Assembly (NCBI GenBank): GCA_020430865.1
Contig: JAGQIY010000783.1
Span: 1 to 8,629 of the forward strand
Length of the DNA: 8,629 nt
Reading direction: 5' to 3'
Source of the DNA: Myxococcales bacterium
GTDB taxonomy: Bacteria; Myxococcota; Polyangia; Polyangiales; Polyangiaceae
In this document: piece by piece, positions 1 to 8,629 of the stretch
Layout of the letters: each line of letters begins with the position of its first letter
How positions within the stretch are numbered: the stretch's first letter is position 1
Notes under the pieces: generated by a model
The model's input: only the letters and a program-made list of their open reading frames with translations
Told to the model about the DNA's origin: nothing
The model's database searches: none
Program-made: the position numbers and the translations under genes

Positions 1-538
1 CGCCGGAGGGCAGCTTCACCTGAGCGTACTCGCCGTCCTTCGCCATCAACTGAGCCGCAACACCGGCGGAGCGAACCAGCTGGCCGCCCTTGCCCTTCTT
101 GAGCTCGATGTTGTGGATGGCCGTGCCGACGGGGATGTCCCGCAGCCGGAGCGAGTTTCCAGGGCGAATGTCCGCGTTGCGGCTGGAGATGACGGTGTCA
201 CCCTGCTTGAGCCCGTCGGGGCACAGGATGTACGCCTTCTCTCCGTCCGCGTAGTGCAGGAGCGCGATGCGAGCCGTGCGGTTCGGATCGTACTCGATGT
301 GAGCCACCTGTGCGGGGACGCCCACCTTGCGACGCTTGAAGTCGATGATGCGGTAGCGCTGCTTGTGGCCACCCCCACGGAAACGCGTGGTCACGCGGCC
401 GTAGTTGTTGCGGCCACCGGTGTTGCTGCCCGGAGCCAGCAGGCTGCGCTCGGGCTCATCACGGGTGACGTCAGCGAAGTCGCTCACCGTGTAGAAGCGA
501 CGTCCGGGAGACGTCGGCTTGCTCTTACGGATTCCCAT
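1..538 (-). CDS. rplB: 50S ribosomal protein L2, C-terminus cut by window edge
   Basis: L2 binds 23S rRNA near the peptidyl-transferase centre and is needed for subunit association. I translated this frame by hand from the ATG at 538: it begins [15 protein letters not shown] and runs without a stop to base 1, giving 179 residues of a protein normally about 275 long. Family blocks are visible in order: [48 protein letters not shown], then [18 protein letters not shown] and [19 protein letters not shown]. The C-terminal part, which holds the conserved catalytic-centre histidine in other bacteria, lies outside the window. The start is 4 bp after the rplW stop, and a GAGGA Shine-Dalgarno at 547-551 sits inside the end of rplW, so the two genes are probably translationally coupled. 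Identification is secure. Confidence 0.97.
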   Translation of the reverse strand, partial: MGIRKSKPTSPGRRFYTVSDFADVTRDEPERSLLAPGSNTGGRNNYGRVTTRFRGGGHKQRYRIIDFKRRKVGVPAQVAHIEYDPNRTARIALLHYADGEKAYILCPDGLKQGDTVISSRNADIRPGNSLRLRDIPVGTAIHNIELKKGKGGQLVRSAGVAAQLMAKDGEYAQVKLPSG

Positions 539-542
539 CGGT

Positions 543-860
543 CTATTCCTCGTCCTGATCGTCGGTGTCCGACTCATCGAAGAACTGGATGTCATGCCCG
601 TCACGCAGAGTGACGATGGCCTTCTTCCAGTTCCGGCGCTTGGCGAGACGCCGACCCATGCGCTTGACCTTGCCACGCTGGATCAGGGTGTTGACGTCTT
701 TCACTTCGACGTCGAACAGGGCCTCGACGGCCTTCTTGATTTCGATCTTGTTGGCGCCCAGGGCCACCTCGAAGACAACCTTGTTGTCCTCCTTGAGGCG
801 AGCCGCCTTCTCGGTGAGAGCGATGGGGCGCTTGATGATGTGCTCAGGGGCCAGGTTCAT
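543..860 (-). CDS. rplW: 50S ribosomal protein L23 with acidic C-terminal tail
   Basis: L23 sits at the exit of the peptide tunnel and in other bacteria is the docking site for trigger factor and SRP. The 105-residue product begins [19 protein letters not shown] and contains the L23 core: the [23 protein letters not shown] region at about 27-49 and the basic [23 protein letters not shown] stretch at 63-85. It ends in an 11-residue tail (95-105) in which eight residues are Asp or Glu; typical L23 proteins stop near this point at 95-100 residues. The ATG overlaps the rplD stop by 4 bp (ATGA), and a GGGAG Shine-Dalgarno lies at 867-871 inside rplD. The family call is firm; the role of the tail is unknown. 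Confidence 0.96.
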   Translation of the reverse strand: MNLAPEHIIKRPIALTEKAARLKEDNKVVFEVALGANKIEIKKAVEALFDVEVKDVNTLIQRGKVKRMGRRLAKRRNWKKAIVTLRDGHDIQFFDESDTDDQDEE

Positions 861-1489
861 GACTTGCTCCCAATGCAGCGGGCCTCGAGGGCCTTGGCTG
901 CGTCCTTGGACACCACCAGCGTGTCGTGGCGCAGGAGGTCATAGACGTTCACGCCCTCCGGGGGCAGGAACTGGTTCGACTCCATGTTGCGGATGGACAG
1001 CTGAAGGTTGGTGTTGCCCTTGTCGTCCACCACCAGAGTCTTGGTGGGGGCCTTGAGGGCGTCGAGCACGCCAGCCAGCGCCTTGGTCTTGATCTCGTCG
1101 ATCTTCATCTCATCGACGATGACCAGACGGCCCTCCTTGGCGAGCAGGCTGAGAGCGCTCTTCAGCGCGCTCGCGCGTACGCGACGCGGCGGACGATGGC
1201 TCCAGTCCTGGGGACGCGGGGGGTGAGCGCGGCCACCACCAACGAAGGTGGGACCACTGATCTGACCGTGACGAGCACGGCCGGTGCCCTTCTGCTTGTA
1301 CAGCTTCTTCTTGGAAGCGCTCACTGCGGAGCGCTCCTTCGCCGCATGCGTGCCGGCACGGCGAGAAGCCAGCTGCGACACGACGACCTCGTGCAGCAAG
1401 TGCTCCTTCACGTCAGCAGCGAACACTTCGTCCGCCAGCTCGAGCTCGCCAACCTTCTCACGCTTGAGGTTAAAGACGTCTAGCTTCAT
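857..1489 (-). CDS. rplD: 50S ribosomal protein L4
   Basis: L4 is an early-assembly 23S rRNA-binding protein whose loop reaches into the exit tunnel. In E. coli and relatives it also represses its own operon. The 210-residue product carries the family signature [16 protein letters not shown] at about 65-80, the basic tunnel-loop region [23 protein letters not shown] at 92-114, and a C-terminal globular part with VVDDKGN and [17 protein letters not shown]. Length matches the family (about 200-210). It starts 7 bp after the rpsJ stop, and a GAGGA Shine-Dalgarno overlaps that stop. In the usual S10 gene order rplC (L3) would come directly before it; here rpsJ does. It overlaps rplW by 4 bp. Confidence 0.97.
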   Translation of the reverse strand: MKLDVFNLKREKVGELELADEVFAADVKEHLLHEVVVSQLASRRAGTHAAKERSAVSASKKKLYKQKGTGRARHGQISGPTFVGGGRAHPPRPQDWSHRPPRRVRASALKSALSLLAKEGRLVIVDEMKIDEIKTKALAGVLDALKAPTKTLVVDDKGNTNLQLSIRNMESNQFLPPEGVNVYDLLRHDTLVVSKDAAKALEARCIGSKS

Positions 1490-1493
1490 GGCG

Positions 1494-1498
1494 TCCTC
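1494..1498 (-). promoter_or_regulatory. Shine-Dalgarno of rplD overlapping the rpsJ stop
   Basis: Read on the minus strand the junction is TGAGGACGCCATG: the rpsJ stop TGA shares bases with a GAGGA ribosome-binding site, followed by the rplD ATG. This fixes the rplD start. It also shows that the rpsJ-rplD junction is an intact, working-looking coupling site rather than a deletion scar, which matters because rplC is missing here. Confidence 0.75.
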
Positions 1499-1805
1499 AG
1501 CCCTTGATCTCGACGTTCACGCCTGCCGAAAGATCGAGCTTCATCAGGGCGTCAACGGTTTGGGGCGTCGGGTCGAGGATATCGATCAGACGCTTGTGGG
1601 TCCGGACCTCGAACTGCTCGCGGGACTTCTTGTCCACGTGCGGTCCGCGGAGGACGGTGTAGCGACGGATGGCCGTCGGCAGCGGAATGGGGCCAGCCAC
1701 CCGCGCGCCAGTGCGACGCGCGGTGTCGACGATGTCCGTGGTGGACTTGTCCAGTAGCTGGTGGTCGAACGCCTTGAGGCGGATTCGGATCTTGTTATCA
1801 GCCAT
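1497..1805 (-). CDS. rpsJ: 30S ribosomal protein S10 (NusE)
   Basis: S10 is part of the 30S head and, as NusE, also couples transcription and translation through NusB and NusG. The 102-residue product is full length for the family and shows the expected blocks: [16 protein letters not shown] at the N-terminus, [41 protein letters not shown] in the middle, and a [12 protein letters not shown] end. The ATG follows the tuf stop by 2 bp (TAATCATG), so translation is probably coupled to EF-Tu. Only a weak GAG precedes the start, consistent with re-initiation. This junction is where the str and S10 gene sets are joined. Next comes rplD, not rplC. Confidence 0.98.
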   Translation of the reverse strand: MADNKIRIRLKAFDHQLLDKSTTDIVDTARRTGARVAGPIPLPTAIRRYTVLRGPHVDKKSREQFEVRTHKRLIDILDPTPQTVDALMKLDLSAGVNVEIKG

Positions 1806-1807
1806 GA

Positions 1808-2998
<1,191 letters not shown>

Positions 2999-3000
2999 GA

Positions 3001-3007
3001 CTTCCTC
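3001..3007 (-). promoter_or_regulatory. Strong Shine-Dalgarno of tuf
   Basis: The minus strand reads GAGGAAGTCATG between the fusA stop and the tuf start. It is the best ribosome-binding site in the operon and fits the high EF-Tu output needed. It contrasts with the poor site in front of fusA. Confidence 0.7.
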
Positions 3008-3011
3008 GCTC

Positions 3012-5135
<2,124 letters not shown>

Positions 5136-5473
5136 GCTGGGACTCGGATGACTGGCTTCAGGTGGGGTCGGGTGTAGCTCGGCGTTTCCGCGCGGTTTGC
5201 TTTGGGGCTCGTAACGGACGAAACCCCCTCCAGGCTCGGCTCCTCGCTTTCTTGAAGAGCGCGTGGACACGGAAGGTCCTCGCCTAGAAGGGGTTCGGGG
5301 TACGCCAATCGTCACTAGCTCTTGCTAGCTCCCCCGAGGGCACCTGCTGGTGCTGGCTCCTCGGAGGGTCGGCTCTTGCCGACGGATCTCGTAACCCGAT
5401 CCTTATGTGAGCTGACGCATCGCCTCGCGGTGACTCCTGAACTCGAAGAAAGGTTCCGTCTGGAGAGCTCGGA
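5136..5473 (-). other. 338-bp non-coding gap between rpsG and fusA
   Basis: This is the only large gap inside the operon and holds no gene I can support. Bases 5315-5402 contain four consecutive stem-loops (see separate entry). Closer to fusA, the segment 5136-5314 is open in the fusA frame but shows non-coding codon use. An 8-base direct repeat, CTCGTAAC on the plus strand, occurs at 5208-5215 and 5388-5395. I found no convincing sigma-70-type promoter and no hairpin followed by a T-run, so it looks more like a processed or regulatory RNA segment than a terminator or promoter. Confidence 0.6.
5315..5402 (-). promoter_or_regulatory. Array of four stem-loops ahead of fusA
   Basis: In the minus-strand RNA, 5' to 3', the stems are as follows. 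GGATC/GATCC pairs across 5384-5402. GTCGGC-AAGA-GCCGAC forms a perfect 6-bp stem at 5368-5383. A two-part stem uses 5334-5339 with 5359-5364 (CCGAGG type), enclosing GCACC-AGCA-GGTGC at 5340-5353. CTAGC-AAGA-GCTAG forms a perfect 5-bp stem at 5315-5328. Two of the hairpins share the loop AAGA with a C-G closing pair. No T-run follows, so this is not a standard terminator. It could be an RNase processing site, an mRNA-stability element or a regulator-protein site that separates rpsL-rpsG output from fusA-tuf output. The stems are seen directly; any role is inferred. Confidence 0.5.
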
Positions 5474-5944
5474 CTACCAGCGGTAGTGAGCGAACGCCTT
5501 GTTGGCGTCAGCCATCTTGTGGGTGTCGTCCTTGCGCTTCACGGCGCCACCGCGCAGCTGGCTCGCATCGACGAACTCGGCAGCCAGACGCTCGCGCATC
5601 GTCTTCTCACCACGGCTGCGGGAGAAGCCGACCAGCCAACGCATGGCCAGCGCCACGCGGCGCTCCGGACGAACCTCGACCGGCACCTGATAGGTGGCAC
5701 CACCGACGCGGCGGCTCTTCACCTCGAGGCGGGGCTTCACGTTGTCGAGCGCCTTGCGGAAGACCTCGAGCGGATCCTGCTTGAAGCGAGCTTCGATGAT
5801 GTCGAACGCGCCGTACATGATGCCTTCTGCCGTGCTCTTCTTTCCGTCGAGCATCAGCGCGTTCATGAACTTCGCGACGAGCTTGTCCTTGTACTTTGGA
5901 TCGGGTGTGATTTTCCGCTTGGGAACTTCGCGCCTACGGGGCAT
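5474..5944 (-). CDS. rpsG: 30S ribosomal protein S7
   Basis: S7 nucleates assembly of the 30S head, contacts the E-site tRNA, and in E. coli is the translational repressor of the str operon. From [12 protein letters not shown] the product is 156 residues, the usual length, with family blocks [81 protein letters not shown] and the [15 protein letters not shown] end. The frame is open further upstream through rpsL, but the homologous start and a GAGGT site at 5952-5956 fix the ATG at 5944, 10 bp after the rpsL stop. A 338-bp structured gap separates it from fusA. Confidence 0.98.
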   Translation of the reverse strand: MPRRREVPKRKITPDPKYKDKLVAKFMNALMLDGKKSTAEGIMYGAFDIIEARFKQDPLEVFRKALDNVKPRLEVKSRRVGGATYQVPVEVRPERRVALAMRWLVGFSRSRGEKTMRERLAAEFVDASQLRGGAVKRKDDTHKMADANKAFAHYRW

Positions 5945-5951
5945 TGCTCTG

Positions 5952-5956
5952 ACCTC
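5952..5956 (-). promoter_or_regulatory. Shine-Dalgarno of rpsG overlapping the rpsL stop
   Basis: The minus strand reads TGAGGTCAGAGCAATG: the rpsL stop TGA overlaps a GAGGT ribosome-binding site with 7 bases to the rpsG ATG. It decides the rpsG start against the longer open frame and suggests coupled translation of S12 and S7. Confidence 0.7.
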
Positions 5957-6353
5957 AGGACTTCGGGCGCTTGACGCCGTACTTGGAACGCTTGCGGTTA
6001 CGGTTGGCCTTGTTCGTGCTGCTCGGACCTGAAGCGCCCGAAGCGTCGAGCGTGCCGCGCACCACGTGGTAGCGCACACCCGGAAGATCCTTCACACGAC
6101 CACCACGGATGAGCACCACGCTGTGCTCCTGGAGGTTGTGTCCTTCACCCGGGATGTAGCTGGTGACTTCCATCCCGTTGGTGAGACGCACACGACACAC
6201 CTTGCGCAGAGCCGAGTTCGGCTTCTTGGGGGTCGTGGTGTACACGCGGGTGCAAACGCCGCGCTTCTGCGGGCACGACTTGAGTGCCGGCGAGTCCGTC
6301 TTGGCGGCGGCGGCTTTGCGTCCGCTGCGAATGAGCTGTTGAATAGTGGGCAT
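5955..6353 (-). CDS. rpsL: 30S ribosomal protein S12 with short C-terminal insertion
   Basis: S12 lies at the decoding centre and controls fidelity. From [13 protein letters not shown] the product is 132 residues, against 124 in E. coli. The core [36 protein letters not shown] (25-60) and [13 protein letters not shown] (84-96) are near-identical to the E. coli protein. Lys43 and Lys88, the classical streptomycin positions, are unchanged, so the allele looks wild type. Asp89, the methylthiolation site in E. coli, is also present. An extra eight residues lie between LDASG and [10 protein letters not shown], rich in Ser, Asn, Lys and Arg (about 106-119). The frame extends 71 codons upstream, but the family start and the non-coding leader there place the ATG at 6353. 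It is the first gene of the operon, with only a weak AGG-type ribosome site. Confidence 0.98.
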   Translation of the reverse strand: MPTIQQLIRSGRKAAAAKTDSPALKSCPQKRGVCTRVYTTTPKKPNSALRKVCRVRLTNGMEVTSYIPGEGHNLQEHSVVLIRGGRVKDLPGVRYHVVRGTLDASGASGPSSTNKANRNRKRSKYGVKRPKS

Positions 6354-6367
6354 TGGCCTGCTGCGTC

Positions 6368-6501
6368 GTGGCGATTGCCACTGATTTGGACTTGGGTTTG
6401 GTTCGCACCTGACTCGGAGGGAGCCCGTCGCGCGAACCTGACTGCAGGGTCCTGCGCTTCGAAGGCGCTCCGCAGCCAAGAAAATGGATCCCGGGCTGCG
6501 G
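6368..6501 (-). promoter_or_regulatory. Structured 5' leader of the str operon
   Basis: Between the proposed promoter and rpsL the minus-strand RNA can form three stems. CCGCAGCC (6494-6501) pairs with GGCTGCGG (6470-6477), a perfect 8-bp stem with a 16-nt loop. GGTTCGC (6432-6438) pairs with GCGAACC (6400-6406), a perfect 7-bp stem with a 25-nt loop. GTGGC-AATC-GCCAC lies at 6368-6381, ending 14 bases before the rpsL ATG. The 8-mer AGTCAGGT also occurs twice, flanking the second stem. E. coli controls its str operon by S7 binding in the rpsL-rpsG gap, which here is only 10 bp, so control from this leader instead is possible. That is inference; the stems are seen. Confidence 0.45.
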
Positions 6502-6510
6502 GGGAGCGGA

Positions 6511-6538
6511 AGGGTACTTGCGGCGAGGCCTGTGTCAA
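6511..6538 (-). promoter_or_regulatory. Likely sigma-70-type promoter of the str operon
   Basis: On the minus strand a perfect TTGACA (6533-6538) is followed after 16 bases by TACCCT (6511-6516), which matches the -10 consensus at three of six positions. The bases after it are GC-rich, as is typical of stringently controlled ribosomal promoters. Transcription would start near 6504, right at the first leader stem, leaving a leader of about 150 nt. A weaker alternative lies upstream: CTGACG at 6631-6636 with TAGAGT at 6606-6611 and a long 19-base spacer. Confidence 0.45.
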
Positions 6539-6560
6539 GCAGAGCCGGGCAAGCGCCCTC

Positions 6561-6595
6561 AAACAAACCTCCGGGGCTCCCGGGCCGTGCCGGCC
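6561..6595 (-). terminator. Terminator-like GC hairpins with following T-rich run
   Basis: Read on the minus strand, GGCCG-GCA-CGGCC (6583-6595) overlaps a second perfect 5-bp stem, CCGGG-AGC-CCCGG (6571-6583). AGGTTTGTTTG follows. The T-run is interrupted, so the call is weak. Such an element would stop minus-strand read-through from the ACT-domain gene, antisense to the TetR gene, before the str promoter. Confidence 0.3.
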
Positions 6596-6703
6596 GACCC
6601 CTGAAACTCTAGGGAATTTCGTGGTTTACGCGTCAGGGGTGAGGTGCTTCGAAAAGGCCTGTTCAGGCGTTCATGCCCCTCTGGTCAGCTCACTGTGCGA
6701 GCG

Positions 6704-6721
6704 TCCGAGGGCAATCTCGGA
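6704..6721. repeat. Perfect 6-bp inverted repeat in the divergent region
   Basis: TCCGAG-N6-CTCGGA is an 18-bp palindrome with a 6-bp centre, about 200 bp upstream of the TetR-family start. The size suits a TetR-type dimer operator, but it is distant from the start and no second copy was found, so it may equally be chance in GC-rich DNA. Confidence 0.25.
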
Positions 6722-6799
6722 TCCACTCAGGCGCGACTCCAGCTCGCTCCGCACCCGAGCCAGCGCCCGCTTGCGCCCGCGACGCGACCGAGAAATGCG

Positions 6800-6827
6800 C
6801 GGACAAGGCATGAACAAAGACTACAGT
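6800..6827 (+). promoter_or_regulatory. Possible promoter of the TetR-family gene
   Basis: CGGACA (6800-6805) and TACAGT (6822-6827), 16 bases apart, each match the sigma-70 consensus at four of six positions. They lie about 90 bp upstream of the chosen TetR start. This is the best pair I could find, but it is weak. Confidence 0.25.
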
Positions 6828-6919
6828 CGTCGCTCGATTTGGACACCTGAGCTGACGGCTGACACCGGGCTCGGGTGCCACCCCGCGTCGTGTGCTGGTC
6901 GGGCGCGGCGATAGAACCC

Positions 6920-7558
6920 ATGACCCCCAAGAAGCGCGCGCTCAGCAAGAAGGCAGGCAGCTATCACCACGGTGATCTGCGACGCGCGCTGCTCGACGCG
7001 ACCCTGGAGCTCATCGACACCACGGGCCCAGAGGCGTTCACGCTGCGTGCTGCAGCGAAGGCCGCCGGCGTGAGTGACGCGGCTCCCTACCATCACTTCG
7101 CCGACAAGGAGGCTCTCCTCGCGGAGGTGGCCACGGAAGGCTTCCAGATCCTCTCGGAGCGCCTGCAAGCGGCGGCGGCGACTCAGTGTCACCCCACGGC
7201 GATAGCCCAGGCCATGGGCGTGGAGTATGTCGTCTTCGCGGCGACTCACCCTTCGCACTTCCGCGTGATGGTGAGCCGTCGGGTGCTGCGCAACACGGAT
7301 CACGCCGAGCTGGCGGCGAGCGCGGTCACGGCGTTCACGCTGGTGCGAGAGGCCCTGGTCGCTGGGGCAGCAAACGTTGCCGCGCGGGTACGTGAGGAGA
7401 CCCTGATCTTCGGTGCCTGGGCGCTCGTGCACGGCTTCGCATTTCTGGCGGTGGATGGCCACCTCGGTCCGCTTGCGCGAGACGAGTCCAGACTTCGCGC
7501 GCTGGTTCTGTCAGCGATTCAGCTGATGGAAGGGCCGGCGCAGAGCACCCACGGCTGA
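6920..7558 (+). CDS. TetR/AcrR-family regulator with WHG-type C-terminal domain
   Basis: This is a probable ligand-responsive DNA-binding repressor. From MTPKKRALSKK the product is 212 residues, typical for TetR regulators. The N-terminal domain shows the family pattern: YHHGDLRRALLDATLELID (15-33), then the helix-turn-helix TLRAAAKAAGVSDAAPYHHF (41-60) and DKEALLAEVA. The C-terminal half contains GAWALVHGFAFLAVDGHL (165-182), matching the Trp-His-Gly signature of the WHG-type C-terminal domain. An upstream in-frame GTG at 6875 would add 15 residues unlike the family, so I prefer 6920, although neither start has a clear Shine-Dalgarno. The gene is divergent from the ribosomal operon and convergent with the ACT-domain gene (27-bp gap). 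No transporter or enzyme gene adjoins it, so its target and ligand cannot be told; self-regulation is the default guess. Confidence 0.9.
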   Translation: MTPKKRALSKKAGSYHHGDLRRALLDATLELIDTTGPEAFTLRAAAKAAGVSDAAPYHHFADKEALLAEVATEGFQILSERLQAAAATQCHPTAIAQAMGVEYVVFAATHPSHFRVMVSRRVLRNTDHAELAASAVTAFTLVREALVAGAANVAARVREETLIFGAWALVHGFAFLAVDGHLGPLARDESRLRALVLSAIQLMEGPAQSTHG

Positions 7559-7585
7559 CCTCTCCCCCACCCCGGGCGCCGAGGG

Positions 7586-8116
7586 CTAGAGCCGTGCTTC
7601 CAGTGAGAAATCCAGCTGCTCTGCATCACAAAGCTCGGCGAGCGCCTTGCGAAGCTCCGCAACGGCTACTTCCGGGGGGATCTGAAGCGTGGCGTCGAAT
7701 ACGAACGTCGGAGTCCCGGTGAGCGGTTGGTGCGCGAGGCGCGTGTCCAACGACTCGACGTTGACCTGACGCAGCGCGAGCACGTCGGTGACGCGCTCGA
7801 CGATGCCCGGATGATCGAGTCCGCTCACCCGAATACGATAGGATCGATAGGGACGCGCCGTGGGGTTCGCGGTGTCCTTGATGATGAACTGAAGCTCGAG
7901 TTTGGAGCCTAGCGATTCGGTCCCGGCCTGAACACGCTCCAGCGCTTCCACCGTCCCGGAGTAGAGGAGCACCAGGGCGAACTCACCTCCGAGGATCGCC
8001 ATGCGGCTGTCCTCCAGGTTCGCTCCCGAGCCATGAATGAGCGTGGAGATGGCCTTGACCAGCCCCGGACGATCACTGCCCACAGCGGTCATCACCTTCA
8101 GTTTGCGGTCCGTCAT
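7586..8116 (-). CDS. Two-ACT-domain protein, GcvR-like
   Basis: From MTDRKLKVMTAVGSDRPGLV the product is 176 residues and consists of two tandem ACT domains, small folds that bind amino acids. Each has the typical loop motif: GSDRPGLV at 13-20 and GLDHPGIV at 99-106. Predicted beta strands follow, as in FALVLLYSG and PTFVFDATLQI. This layout is that of GcvR, the glycine-cleavage repressor accessory protein of E. coli (190 residues), and of related ACT proteins of unknown role. No HTH, kinase or dehydrogenase domain is fused to it, so it probably acts by binding a partner. The frame is open 58 codons further upstream, but that part has no ACT similarity and would overlap the neighbouring gene. 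The spacing to the upstream partial gene is 53 bp, allowing an operon. No clear Shine-Dalgarno was found. The glycine link is by family only. Confidence 0.85.
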   Translation of the reverse strand: MTDRKLKVMTAVGSDRPGLVKAISTLIHGSGANLEDSRMAILGGEFALVLLYSGTVEALERVQAGTESLGSKLELQFIIKDTANPTARPYRSYRIRVSGLDHPGIVERVTDVLALRQVNVESLDTRLAHQPLTGTPTFVFDATLQIPPEVAVAELRKALAELCDAEQLDFSLEARL

Positions 8117-8169
8117 TGTCGCATGACGTAGCGCTGGTGGGCGCTCACGACAATCTCTGAGCGCTTGGC

Positions 8170-8629
8170 TCAAGCTGCGCGCACCGCTGACGGCGGGGAC
8201 ACGCTCGGCAGGCGCACCGGCGGCTTGAAATCCGCATCCAGCCCCCTGAGCTGCACGGCGATGCCATGGTGCATCGCTCGATTGCCCCACGCGGCGAAGA
8301 CCTGGGAGCCGAAGGGCACGCTGCGGCGAAGTCCCTCCATGGGCCGGATCATCAATCGGGAGACGTGGATCGCATGACGCCAGGCGCGGTGTCGGATGCC
8401 GAGATCCGTTGCAAGCTCATCACCGTTCAGGGCCCACGTCATGCCGTCGATGTAGCGCATGATCACGCGCCCGACGGCCTGCTCGAGGGGGTTTCGCGCA
8501 TGTAGCTGAGGCGCCTCGCTCAGCGCCGCGGCGAGCGCTCGGCTCCCGTCATCAGCGCCCGGTTGGATCAACGCGCCCAGCTCGTACAAGTGCCGCGCGG
8601 AAGCCTCGTCATCGAAGAGCAGCGCGTCA
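8170..8629 (-). CDS. Unrecognised protein, N-terminus beyond window edge
   Basis: I do not recognise this protein. The frame is open from the right edge to a TGA at 8170-8172, giving 152 whole codons. The reading through DALLFDDEASARHLYELGALIQPGADDG shows no obvious start inside the window, so the gene probably begins outside. Visible parts are a charged, helix-rich stretch with LEQAVGRVIMRYIDGMTWALNGDELATDLGI, a basic segment with RHRAWRHAIHVSRLMIRP, and a Pro/Val-rich end. No signal peptide, membrane segment or metal motif is evident in the visible part. Codon use is GC-rich at third positions, which supports real coding. It lies 53 bp upstream of the ACT-domain gene on the same strand and may share its transcript. 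Confidence 0.65.
   Translation of the reverse strand, partial: DALLFDDEASARHLYELGALIQPGADDGSRALAAALSEAPQLHARNPLEQAVGRVIMRYIDGMTWALNGDELATDLGIRHRAWRHAIHVSRLMIRPMEGLRRSVPFGSQVFAAWGNRAMHHGIAVQLRGLDADFKPPVRLPSVSPPSAVRAA

Noticed and set aside
5136..5315. N-terminal extension of EF-G from a GTG at 5315
   Set aside because: Codon use in the 60 added codons is unlike the rest of the gene and the extension has no EF-G similarity; the normal-length start at 5135 fits better. Kept as a question under findings.
5315..5402. A tRNA gene in the rpsG-fusA gap
   Set aside because: The stems do not form a cloverleaf with a 7-bp acceptor, T-arm GTTC loop and CCA-compatible ends.
5955..6353. Streptomycin-resistance allele of rpsL
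   Set aside because: Lys43 and Lys88 are both wild type.
6066..6914. A 282-codon plus-strand open frame covering the rpsL leader and intergenic region
   Set aside because: It runs opposite conserved rpsL codons and the promoter region, with shifting composition and no family features. The TetR gene starts in another frame.
7559..7585. Bidirectional terminator between the convergent TetR and ACT genes
   Set aside because: The 27-bp gap is C/G-rich without a convincing stem plus T-run on either strand.
8163..8175. GCTTG-GCT-CAAGC hairpin at the end of the unrecognised gene
   Set aside because: Only 5 bp with a 3-base loop, overlapping the stop codon and with no T-run; too weak to call.

Overview
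This window is a high-GC bacterial segment dominated by a ribosomal-protein and elongation-factor operon on the minus strand. The reading order is rpsL (S12), rpsG (S7), fusA (EF-G), tuf (EF-Tu), rpsJ (S10), rplD (L4), rplW (L23) and rplB (L2, cut by the window edge), so the classical str and S10 operons are joined end to end. The high GC, the proteobacteria-like S12 core and the accessory genes suggest a myxobacterium-like organism (Myxococcota, perhaps Polyangia). This is a judgement from sequence feel, not a database result. The EF-Tu effector loop resembles, from memory, the form seen in Planctomycetes.

Layout: positions 1-6353 hold the translation operon. Spacing is very tight from fusA to rplB (13, 2, 7, -4 and 4 bp). 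rpsL-rpsG is also tight (10 bp). The exception is the 338-bp gap between rpsG and fusA, which carries a run of four stem-loops. The expected rplC (L3) gene is absent between rpsJ and rplD, and the junction is a clean 7 bp with a Shine-Dalgarno overlapping the rpsJ stop. Positions 6354-6919 are a 566-bp divergent intergenic region. It holds a likely str promoter with a perfect TTGACA, a structured rpsL leader, a terminator-like GC-rich hairpin and candidate control sites for the next gene. Positions 6920-7558 encode a TetR-family regulator on the plus strand. It converges on an ACT-domain (GcvR-like) protein on the minus strand (7586-8116), which lies downstream of an unrecognised partial gene that runs off the right edge.

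Functionally the operon makes the small-subunit decoding-centre proteins (S12, S7, S10), the two GTPases that deliver aminoacyl-tRNA and translocate the ribosome, and three large-subunit proteins (L4, L23, L2). The right-hand genes are regulatory or unknown and show no evident link to translation.

No mobile element, CRISPR array or tRNA/rRNA gene was seen. The points most worth a second look are the missing rplC, the non-canonical EF-Tu switch I, and the two structured RNA regions ahead of rpsL and fusA.
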